A program made the position numbers and the translations under genes. This document shows, piece by piece, positions 1 to 4,868 of a stretch of DNA of 10,676 bases (its first letter is position 1; each line of letters begins with the position of its first letter). Below the pieces are notes generated by a model that did not search any database, had not been told where the DNA came from, and was given only the letters and a program-made list of their open reading frames with translations. This stretch comes from Ruminococcaceae bacterium UBA5904 (GTDB taxonomy: Bacteria > Bacillota > Clostridia > Oscillospirales > Acutalibacteraceae). Where the stretch lies: assembly GCA_002431305.1 (NCBI GenBank), contig DJEG01000009.1, forward strand, positions 1-10,676. Reading direction: 5' to 3'.

Positions 1-11
1 GCCTTTACCCC

Positions 12-30
12 GGGAAGACAATGTCTTCCC
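12..30. other. Small perfect hairpin at window edge
   Basis: Eight base pairs (12-19 with 23-30, GGGAAGAC against GTCTTCCC) enclose a three-base loop. No T-tract follows on either strand, so it does not look like an intrinsic terminator. It could be the end of a dispersed intergenic repeat or part of an upstream gene's 3' region; the window edge prevents a decision. Confidence 0.4.
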
Positions 31-58
31 CTACATAATTTGTTCATTCCTTATAATT

Positions 59-82
59 AATTTGTGCGATAAATTATTGTTT
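59..82. repeat. Short intergenic repeat, copy 1
   Basis: A 24-base A+T-rich string that recurs at 3803-3826 with one difference (G at 66, A at 3810). Its core, CGATAAATTATTG, is an imperfect 13-base dyad. Here it lies beyond the terminator of the leftward dehydrogenase, whereas copy 2 lies in a promoter region. Its function is unknown. Confidence 0.4.
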
Positions 83-119
83 TTTATAAAAATTTCGGCG
101 GATTCATGAGAATCCGCCG
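83..119 (-). terminator. Intrinsic terminator of the dehydrogenase gene
   Basis: A perfect 10-bp stem (96-105 with 110-119, CGGCGGATTC against GAATCCGCCG) has a four-base loop. Read leftward it is followed by AAATTTTTAT, a short U-rich tail. It lies 11 bases past the stop codon of the leftward gene. The rightward side is also T-rich (122-129), so it might work both ways. Confidence 0.75.
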
Positions 120-130
120 GCTTTATTTTG

Positions 131-1078
131 TTATATTTCTATCTGGTCTATAATCTGTCTCAGGCAGTCTGCGGAATGACGGAGTTTTGCCTGTTCCTCA
201 TCGGTAAGGGGAGTTTTGATTTTTCCTATGATTCCGTTCTTTCCGACAATCGTCAGAATGCTCAGTGCAACATCCTCGATTCCGTACTCGCCGTGCATCA
301 TTGACGAAACCGTCATCGACGTGTCCGCCTCGGAAAATATGCATTTTACGATATGACATACGGAGATTGAGACGGCGTAGAATGTTGCGCCCTTTTTGGA
401 AATTACCTCTCCGCCGGATTTTTTAATGTAATTTTCGACCTCGTTGTAGTCGAGTCTCGGAATGGGCGTGTCCTTATTAAGCTCGAGGCAGTCGTAGTAT
501 TTGTCGATTTCGATATTTGATATCGAGCACATCGACCACGGAACGAATGACGAGTCCCCGTGCTCGCCGTAAACGCAGGCGTGTATGTTCTGCTTGTTTA
601 TGTTGTAGTAATCCGCGATTCTCGAGCGGAGTCTCGCAGTGTCGAGTATTGTTCCCGAACCGATAATTCTGTTCTCGGGGATTCCGGATATTTTATTGAA
701 TACATAAGTAAGAATATCGACCGGGTTGCTGACGATTATATAAATCGCGCCGGGCGCATACTTTGTTATCTGCGCCGCTATGGTTTTTAATATTTCTACG
801 TTTGTTCTCGTCAGGTCGAGTCTCGTCTGTCCGGGTTTTCTCGCGATTCCCGACGTTATAATAACTATGTCAGAGGCTACCGCGTCTCTGTATGTTCCGG
901 CGTAAACCTTTACCGGCGGCATGAACGGTGTACCCTGGTTTATATCCATTGCTTCGCCCGATGCCTTCGTGTTGTTTATGTCTATCATTACGATCTCAGA
1001 CGCTATACCCTGCACCGCCATGGTGTAGGCGATCGTTGAACCGACGCTTCCGGTTCCTATTATTGTGACTTTAGTCAT
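131..1078 (-). CDS. ldh: L-lactate/malate dehydrogenase family protein (LDH-like, Rex-controlled)
   Basis: NAD-dependent 2-hydroxyacid dehydrogenase, cytosolic. LDH members reduce pyruvate to lactate and regenerate NAD+ in fermentation. From the ATG at 1078 it is 315 aa, a normal length. Visible are the Rossmann motif GTGSVG (8-13), Asp33 for NAD, Arg86 in the mobile loop, Asn118 in SNPVD, the Asp146/Arg149 pair in ILDTAR, and catalytic His173 in GEHGDSSF. GSGTILDTAR and GEHGDSSF resemble LDH rather than MDH. The substrate-specificity position is, however, Arg80 (SGIARKPGQTR), where classical LDHs have Gln and MDHs have Arg, so the substrate is not certain. The Rex operator over its promoter favours a fermentative role. 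A TTG six bases upstream (1084) is also in frame but only four bases from the AGGAG site. The family call is secure; lactate versus malate is open. Confidence 0.9.
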   Translation of the reverse strand: MTKVTIIGTGSVGSTIAYTMAVQGIASEIVMIDINNTKASGEAMDINQGTPFMPPVKVYAGTYRDAVASDIVIITSGIARKPGQTRLDLTRTNVEILKTIAAQITKYAPGAIYIIVSNPVDILTYVFNKISGIPENRIIGSGTILDTARLRSRIADYYNINKQNIHACVYGEHGDSSFVPWSMCSISNIEIDKYYDCLELNKDTPIPRLDYNEVENYIKKSGGEVISKKGATFYAVSISVCHIVKCIFSEADTSMTVSSMMHGEYGIEDVALSILTIVGKNGIIGKIKTPLTDEEQAKLRHSADCLRQIIDQIEI

Positions 1079-1088
1079 GTACAATCAT

Positions 1089-1093
1089 CTCCT
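1089..1093 (-). promoter_or_regulatory. Ribosome binding site deciding the dehydrogenase start
   Basis: Read leftward, AGGAG is followed by ATGAT, so nine of ten bases match AGGAGGTGAT. It sits 10 bases before the ATG at 1078 and only four before the in-frame TTG at 1084. The ATG inside the site itself is out of frame and soon meets a stop. This favours the start at 1078. Confidence 0.6.
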
Positions 1094-1095
1094 GC

Positions 1096-1113
1096 TTGTT
1101 AATATTTTAACAA
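1096..1113. promoter_or_regulatory. Rex operator (redox-sensing repressor site)
   Basis: TTGTTAATATTTTAACAA is a perfect match to the clostridial Rex consensus TTGTTAA-N4-TTAACAA, with both seven-base arms exact. It covers the predicted -10 box (1104-1109) and start point of the leftward dehydrogenase gene, the right place for repression. Rex releases DNA when the NADH/NAD+ ratio is high, so the gene should be induced when reducing power accumulates. The rex gene is not in the window. Confidence 0.85.
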
Positions 1114-1132
1114 TTCATCGTCAATAAATCAA
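1104..1132 (-). promoter_or_regulatory. Predicted sigma-A promoter of the dehydrogenase gene
   Basis: Read leftward, TTGATT (1127-1132) and TAAAAT (1104-1109) are separated by 17 bases. Transcription should start near 1097, giving a leader of about 20 bases. The -10 box lies inside the Rex operator. Confidence 0.55.
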
Positions 1133-1167
1133 CTTTATAATGCGTTTAATAATTAAATTCTACTTTT

Positions 1168-1200
1168 TTTATAAAAATTCATATTCTGTTTATAAAAATT
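1168..1200. repeat. Direct repeat in the A+T-rich divergent region
   Basis: The 12-mer TTTATAAAAATT occurs at 1168-1179 and 1189-1200, two helical turns apart (21 bases). The whole 1085-1319 spacer is extremely A+T-rich and also carries TTGAGATA twice (1207-1214 and 1236-1243). These may act as UP-like or curved DNA between two divergent promoters, but chance is likely in such biased sequence. Confidence 0.3.
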
Positions 1201-1235
1201 TATATATTGAGATAGTTTTTAGCAAAAAAAATATG

Positions 1236-1264
1236 TTGAGATATTTTATAGATTATGATAAACT
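1236..1264 (+). promoter_or_regulatory. Predicted promoter of the unknown surface protein gene
   Basis: TTGAGA (1236-1241) and TAAACT (1259-1264) lie 17 bases apart, about 55 bases before the ATG at 1320. The -35 box is good and the -10 box moderate. The surrounding A+T richness makes chance matches possible. Confidence 0.35.
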
Positions 1265-1319
1265 ATTATAAAAGAAAAAATTAAAATTTTTATTTAATAA
1301 ATAACGGAGTGGTAATAAT

Positions 1320-2249
1320 ATGACAAAGGGTTCCAAAGCTATTATCAGTATTTGTCTTGTGTTCTCGCTTATTCTCATGGGCATGGGCGTTTATCTCATT
1401 TTTATGCCCGAAACCGGTTCGCAGGGACAGGTTCAGCAGGGCGACGTGAACAATAATAATGTTCAGAATCCCAACGTACAGCAGAACGCCGCCAATAATC
1501 AGGTTCAGCAGAATCCGAACGCCGATGCAAATAATCAGGTGCAGACTCCGGCTGATAATGCAAATAATCAGGCGCAGACTCCCGCCGCCGATCCAGAGGG
1601 CGACGCGTCGTCGTGGAACACACAGCAGATTCTCGATAAGCTGACGCTTGCGATGAATACGACGAAGTCGAGCGCCGGTAACTGCACCGCTCATCACAAG
1701 GAGGGCATCACGGTCGAGATAACCGACTGCCCCGGAGGAAACACGGTTAAGAATCTCATAACTCCTCTTGTAGATAAATTTACTCAGCCGACCGAGGAGG
1801 ACATCACGTTTACAAACGGCGCGGGAACAAACGCTAAGGGCGAAAACGTTACTTTTAATTCGATCCCCCCCGTTGACAAAAATTTCTCGCTTCCCGCCGC
1901 GGGCGTGGCTTCCGCTGTCGCTTCTTCGGACGGAACGAATACCGTAATAACCGTAACGCTCGTCGAGGAAAAAACGACTCTTGCCTCTCCTATTCCGCAG
2001 TACACGAGCAACGTTATAGGTTATCTTAATCTTAACAACCTCGACCTCGGTTCTGTTAAAATCGATGCCTGTGACTTTACTTACACGGGCTCATCCGTTA
2101 CCGCGACGATTGATTCGAATAACAGACTTGTAAACATTAAGTACAGACTTCCCATGGCAGTAACAGGTTCGGGCAGTATGGGCTTTATCAAAGCCACGGT
2201 CGGATTTACCGGCGAGCAGAACGAGGAATGGTCGTTTAACTGGGCTTAA
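1320..2249 (+). CDS. Unrecognised membrane-anchored extracellular protein with Asn/Gln-rich linker
   Basis: 309 aa; I do not recognise a named family. The N-terminus has Lys3 and Lys6 and then one hydrophobic segment (about 7-29), best read as an uncleaved signal anchor placing the rest outside the cell. Cys12 lies inside this segment without a proper lipobox, so a lipoprotein is unlikely. Residues 33-92 form an Asn/Gln/Pro/Ala-rich flexible linker containing three tandem units starting ANNQ. Residues about 97-309 look like a globular domain: an amphipathic stretch (100-113), Cys122 and Cys137 that could form a disulfide, and then many alternating polar and hydrophobic strands rich in Thr, Val and Ser, ending in an aromatic tail (EEWSFNWA). 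There are no catalytic motifs I can name. The start is set by GGAG at 1306-1309. It stands alone, divergent from the dehydrogenase. A binding or cell-envelope role is only a guess. Confidence 0.85.
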   Translation: MTKGSKAIISICLVFSLILMGMGVYLIFMPETGSQGQVQQGDVNNNNVQNPNVQQNAANNQVQQNPNADANNQVQTPADNANNQAQTPAADPEGDASSWNTQQILDKLTLAMNTTKSSAGNCTAHHKEGITVEITDCPGGNTVKNLITPLVDKFTQPTEEDITFTNGAGTNAKGENVTFNSIPPVDKNFSLPAAGVASAVASSDGTNTVITVTLVEEKTTLASPIPQYTSNVIGYLNLNNLDLGSVKIDACDFTYTGSSVTATIDSNNRLVNIKYRLPMAVTGSGSMGFIKATVGFTGEQNEEWSFNWA

Positions 2250-2438
2250 AATAACAAATCGACTCACGGCAGACGGCATCTTCATGTCCCCGCCGCTTAT
2301 AAATTAAAGCGCGTCGGCGATTGCCGTAAGTTCGTTATTATCAAAGCCGGTACAACCAATGTTTTCGCAGAGAACGGAATCTATTCTCTTCTCAGTTATC
2401 TTTTTCACTCAACAATCACTTCTGCTGATTATTGTTTG
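2250..2438. other. Gap with folded-RNA potential but no clear gene
   Basis: I see no gene here. ACGGCA (2266-2271) can pair with TGCCGT (2322-2327), and inside it CGCC (2291-2294) with GGCG (2316-2319) and GCTT (2295-2298) with AAGC (2307-2310), giving an interrupted hairpin. No T-tract follows, so termination after the upstream gene is unproven. The frame shared by the genes on both sides stays open through the gap, but it has no usable start codon with a ribosome site. A seven-base inverted pair (TCAACAA at 2409-2415, TTGTTGA at 2436-2442) overlaps the next promoter's -35 box. Confidence 0.4.
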
Positions 2439-2467
2439 TTGACAAATCGCTTTATTGATTCTATAAT
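2439..2467 (+). promoter_or_regulatory. Consensus sigma-A promoter of the Gfo/Idh/MocA gene
   Basis: TTGACA (2439-2444), a 17-base spacer and TATAAT (2462-2467) form an exact consensus promoter. Transcription should begin near 2474, which rules out the in-frame TTG at 2436 as the translation start. An inverted pair overlapping the -35 (2409-2415 with 2436-2442) could be an operator. Confidence 0.85.
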
Positions 2468-2488
2468 TTTAAATAACATATATTGTAT

Positions 2489-2494
2489 TGGAGG
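2489..2494 (+). promoter_or_regulatory. Ribosome binding site fixing the oxidoreductase start
   Basis: TGGAGG lies seven bases before the ATG at 2502. No comparable site precedes the upstream TTG at 2436, which lies in the promoter. This shortens the longest open frame by 22 codons. Confidence 0.8.
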
Positions 2495-2501
2495 TTTACC
2501 G

Positions 2502-3683
2502 ATGCCCAATAAAATTAAACTCGGAATTATCGGAGTAGGAAACATGGGAAGCGGTCATATAAAGAATTATACGGATTCGAAGCTTCCCGAGGTCGAGATA
2601 ACCTGCGTTGCCGATATCAATCCCGCAAGACTTGAATATGCCAAAGAGCAGATTCCGTCTGTTGTCTGCTTTAACGACGCTTCTTCTCTTATCAAAAGCG
2701 GACTGTGCGAGGCGGTTCTTATCGCGACTCCGCATTATTCGCATCCGCCGATAGCGATTGAGGCGCTTAATTCGGGACTTCACGTTATGAGCGAGAAGCC
2801 CGCCGGCGTTTACACAAAACAGGTCCGCGAGCTTATCAAAGAAGCCGACAAGCATCCTGAGCTTACATATGCCATAATGTTCAATCAGCGTACGAACTGC
2901 GTTTACAGAAAAATCAAGGAGCTTATTTCGTCCGGCGATTACGGCGAGATTAAGCGCGTAAGCTGGATTATCACCGACTGGTACCGAACTCAGGCGTATT
3001 ACAATTCCGGCGGATGGCGCGCCACATGGGCGGGCGAAGGCGGCGGCGTTATGCTCAACCAGTGTCCGCACCAGCTTGATTTATGGCAGTGGCTGTGCGG
3101 TATGCCCTGCAGGATAAAGGCTGTATGCCATGAGGGCAAATGGCACGATATCGAGGTCGAGGACGACGTAACGATTTACGCGGAGTATCCCAACGGCGCG
3201 ACGGGCACATTCATCACCACGACAGGCGATTATCCCGGAACGAACAGGCTCGAAATAACTCTCGACAGGGCGAAAATTGTTTGCGAGCACGACGGCGAAA
3301 AGGATGTTTTCACCATCAAAATGTGTGAACTGGAAGAGAAAATCAGCGATAATTTAAAGAACTGCCCCGAGGGCTTTACGGATATTAAATGCGAATGGAA
3401 GGACGTTGAAACCGACGGCAAAAACGAACAGCACGTCGGTGTTGTCAATGCATTTGCCGCACACCTCTTAAGGGGCGAACCTCTTATTGCAGACGGCAGA
3501 GAAGGCATAAACGGACTTACGATTTCCAACGCGGCGTTTTTGTCGTCGTGGCTTGACAAGACGGTTGAGATACCGTTTGACGAGGATCTTTACTACGAAA
3601 AATTACAGGAAAAAATCAAAAATTCAACCTATAAAAAGACCGTAGTTGAGCAGGTTCAGTCGGATATGAGTTCGACGTTCTGA
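2502..3683 (+). CDS. Gfo/Idh/MocA family NAD(P)-dependent oxidoreductase
   Basis: 393 aa, cytosolic. The family oxidises or reduces a hydroxyl of sugars, inositols or related polyols using a tightly held NAD(P). The Rossmann motif GVGNMG is at 11-16, an acidic residue (Asp38) ends the second strand as in NAD-preferring members, and the family motif EKP is at 98-100, with Lys99 the expected catalytic lysine. The C-terminal half carries GGGVMLNQCPHQLD (180-193), in which His190 is the likely second catalytic residue. The true start is the ATG at 2502, seven bases after TGGAGG (2489-2494) and downstream of the promoter; a longer frame from 2436 would overlap that promoter. The next gene is a TIM-barrel sugar isomerase/epimerase-like protein, a common partner, which suggests sugar or polyol catabolism. 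The substrate cannot be read from sequence. Confidence 0.9.
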   Translation: MPNKIKLGIIGVGNMGSGHIKNYTDSKLPEVEITCVADINPARLEYAKEQIPSVVCFNDASSLIKSGLCEAVLIATPHYSHPPIAIEALNSGLHVMSEKPAGVYTKQVRELIKEADKHPELTYAIMFNQRTNCVYRKIKELISSGDYGEIKRVSWIITDWYRTQAYYNSGGWRATWAGEGGGVMLNQCPHQLDLWQWLCGMPCRIKAVCHEGKWHDIEVEDDVTIYAEYPNGATGTFITTTGDYPGTNRLEITLDRAKIVCEHDGEKDVFTIKMCELEEKISDNLKNCPEGFTDIKCEWKDVETDGKNEQHVGVVNAFAAHLLRGEPLIADGREGINGLTISNAAFLSSWLDKTVEIPFDEDLYYEKLQEKIKNSTYKKTVVEQVQSDMSSTF

Positions 3684-3704
3684 TTATTGTTTTAATATTA
3701 AAAA

Positions 3705-3745
3705 ACCGTAAACCGCGATTTTAAAACGGTTTACGGTATTTTTTT
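3705..3745 (+). terminator. Intrinsic terminator after the oxidoreductase gene
   Basis: An 11-bp stem (3705-3715 with 3727-3737, ACCGTAAACCG against CGGTTTACGGT) encloses an 11-base loop and is followed by a T run at 3739-3745. It lies 21 bases past the stop codon and separates this gene from the next one transcriptionally. Confidence 0.9.
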
Positions 3746-3802
3746 ATTTATATTGCCGTAAATCTTATGCGGAAGTGTATATTTTGTTTGCGTTTTGTAA
3801 TA

Positions 3803-3826
3803 AATTTGTACGATAAATTATTGTTT
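3803..3826. repeat. Short intergenic repeat, copy 2
   Basis: Matches 59-82 at 23 of 24 bases. In this copy the last six bases (TTGTTT) form the best -35 candidate for the following gene, so the conserved dyad just upstream could be a regulator site. Confidence 0.4.
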
Positions 3827-3850
3827 ACTATTTTGAAATTGTGATATATA
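3821..3850 (+). promoter_or_regulatory. Possible promoter of the sugar isomerase/epimerase gene
   Basis: TTGTTT (3821-3826) is followed after 18 bases by TATATA (3845-3850), or after 20 bases by TATAAT (3847-3852). A promoter is expected because a strong terminator precedes this gene. The exact boxes are uncertain. Confidence 0.4.
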
Positions 3851-3888
3851 ATATGTATATATATTTTATTTATATCGGAGTGATTAAA

Positions 3889-4665
3889 ATGAAAAAGCCG
3901 GTTATGGGCATACAGCTTTACACATTAAGGGACTACATAAAAACGGCGGAGGATTTTGATTCGACGCTCGAAAAACTTGAAAAGGCGGGCGTGCGCGACG
4001 TTCAGATTTCCGCAATAGGCGATATTGCGCCTGAAGTACAGCGTGAAATTCTCGATAAGCATAACATGCGCGTGTGCGTTACACATAAACCGCTCGAGTC
4101 AATCCTCGGCGACATCGGCGGTATGATCGCGCACCACAAGACGATAGGATGTGACGCGATTGGTCTCGGTTCGATACCCGAAAACGAGCGCGAAAACCGC
4201 GAGGGGCTTATTGATTTAATTAAAAAACTCGAAACCGCGGCGAAAAAATACAAGGAAAACGGTATTTCGTTTAACTATCATAATCACGATTTCGAATTCA
4301 AGCCCTTTGACGGCGGGGAGAGCATAATGGATATTATTTTATCCGTCTCCGACCCCGGGCTTTTCAATTTTATCCCCGACGTCGCGTGGATTGATTACGC
4401 CGGTTTTGACCCGTGCGAGGTTTTAAAGAAAATGAAGGGCAGAGTCAAGGTTGTTCATTTTAAGGATTATGTAAGGGATTCCGATGGCAAAAAGCACTTT
4501 GTCCCGCTCGGCGAGGGCGTTGTTGACCTTGAAAAATGTTACGATACGGTTTGCGAACTCGAAATGCCGTACGTGATGTACGAACAGGACGACGAGTGGC
4601 CGGACGGCGACGCGTTCAAGGCGTGTGAGATATCGTGGGAGTATATGAAGAATCTTCAGAAATAA
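3889..4665 (+). CDS. Sugar phosphate isomerase/epimerase-like protein (AP endonuclease 2 TIM-barrel family)
   Basis: 258 aa, cytosolic. It belongs to the xylose-isomerase-like TIM-barrel superfamily (AP_endonuc_2), whose members use a divalent metal to isomerise, epimerise or dehydrate sugars and inosose-like ketoses. The N-terminal strand MGIQLYTLRDY (6-16) is typical. YHNHDFEF (130-137), Asp164 (PDVAWID), His190 (VVHFKD) and Glu232 (YEQDDEW) fall where metal and substrate ligands are expected. The start at 3889 is set by GGAGTGAT (3877-3884); the open frame extends 16 codons upstream but overlaps the promoter. It has its own promoter and terminator yet follows a Gfo/Idh/MocA oxidoreductase. 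Such pairs often act one after the other on keto-sugar intermediates, so a shared pathway is a reasonable inference. Substrate unknown. Confidence 0.87.
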   Translation: MKKPVMGIQLYTLRDYIKTAEDFDSTLEKLEKAGVRDVQISAIGDIAPEVQREILDKHNMRVCVTHKPLESILGDIGGMIAHHKTIGCDAIGLGSIPENERENREGLIDLIKKLETAAKKYKENGISFNYHNHDFEFKPFDGGESIMDIILSVSDPGLFNFIPDVAWIDYAGFDPCEVLKKMKGRVKVVHFKDYVRDSDGKKHFVPLGEGVVDLEKCYDTVCELEMPYVMYEQDDEWPDGDAFKACEISWEYMKNLQK

Positions 4666-4686
4666 TTTACTGCGGATATATCGATT

Positions 4687-4716
4687 CGGCGGATTTAACA
4701 TCCGCCGTATTTTTTT
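4687..4716 (+). terminator. Intrinsic terminator after the sugar isomerase/epimerase gene
   Basis: An eight-bp G+C-rich stem (4687-4694 with 4700-4707, CGGCGGAT against ATCCGCCG), a five-base loop and a T-rich tail (4708-4716) lie 22 bases past the stop codon. The stem shares CGGCGGATT with the dehydrogenase terminator at 96-119. Confidence 0.9.
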
Positions 4717-4728
4717 AAAAAAACGTAA

Positions 4729-4755
4729 TTAGCACTCAAAACGGATGAATGACAA
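4729..4755. promoter_or_regulatory. Degenerate second CIRCE-like site
   Basis: The left arm TTAGCACTC is an exact CIRCE half-site (4729-4737). After exactly nine bases, the right arm GAATGACAA (4747-4755) matches six of nine bases of GAGTGCTAA. It lies 96 bases upstream of the perfect CIRCE and about 30 bases upstream of the -35 box. It may be a weak or decayed HrcA operator, since an exact half-site with correct spacing is unlikely by chance. Confidence 0.5.
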
Positions 4756-4784
4756 AAAAATTTTAATTTTTTTTGAAAAAAGTA

Positions 4785-4813
4785 TTGACAAAAGCATCTC
4801 GACGTATTATATT
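4785..4813 (+). promoter_or_regulatory. Sigma-A promoter of the hrcA-grpE-dnaK-dnaJ operon
   Basis: TTGACA (4785-4790), 17 bases, then TATATT (4808-4813). The predicted transcription start near 4820 is just ahead of the CIRCE element, the usual arrangement for class I heat-shock operons. The stretch upstream (4756-4780) is A/T runs that could act as an UP element. Confidence 0.85.
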
Positions 4814-4824
4814 ATAGATAAAGG

Positions 4825-4851
4825 TTAGCACTCCAAGAGTGTGAGTGCTAA
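4825..4851. promoter_or_regulatory. CIRCE operator, perfect consensus
   Basis: TTAGCACTC, nine bases, GAGTGCTAA: both arms match the CIRCE consensus exactly. It lies in the transcribed leader between the start point and the hrcA ribosome site. HrcA binds here to repress the operon, and stress that titrates GroE-dependent HrcA relieves repression. In the mRNA the arms can also pair as a hairpin. Confidence 0.97.
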
Positions 4852-4858
4852 TCAAAAC

Positions 4859-4863
4859 GGAGG
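4859..4863 (+). promoter_or_regulatory. Ribosome binding site of hrcA
   Basis: GGAGG is five bases before the ATG at 4869 and eight before the adjacent in-frame ATG at 4872. Either could be used. It also rules out the TTG at 4845, which lies within CIRCE. Confidence 0.75.
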
Positions 4864-4868
4864 TCAGC

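Noticed and set aside
1079..1084. TTG start two codons upstream for the dehydrogenase
   Set aside because: It is only four bases from the AGGAG site, and the family usually begins with the short Met-x-Lys-Val strand found from the ATG at 1078.
1341..1359. Lipobox at Cys12 of the surface protein
   Set aside because: The residues before Cys12 do not fit the L-(A/S)-(G/A)-C pattern, and the cysteine lies early in an unbroken hydrophobic segment.
1290..1697. Leftward 135-residue open frame over the linker of the surface protein
   Set aside because: It arises from the low-complexity linker codons on the opposite strand and has no ribosome site or family resemblance.
2436..2501. N-terminal extension of the oxidoreductase from a TTG
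   Set aside because: It would overlap the consensus promoter and lie upstream of the predicted transcript start; TGGAGG points to the ATG at 2502.
3841..3888. N-terminal extension of the TIM-barrel protein
   Set aside because: The added residues come from the A+T-rich promoter region; GGAGTGAT precedes the ATG at 3889 at correct spacing.
4845..4868. TTG start for HrcA inside CIRCE
   Set aside because: There is no ribosome site before it, while GGAGG precedes the ATG pair at 4869 and 4872.
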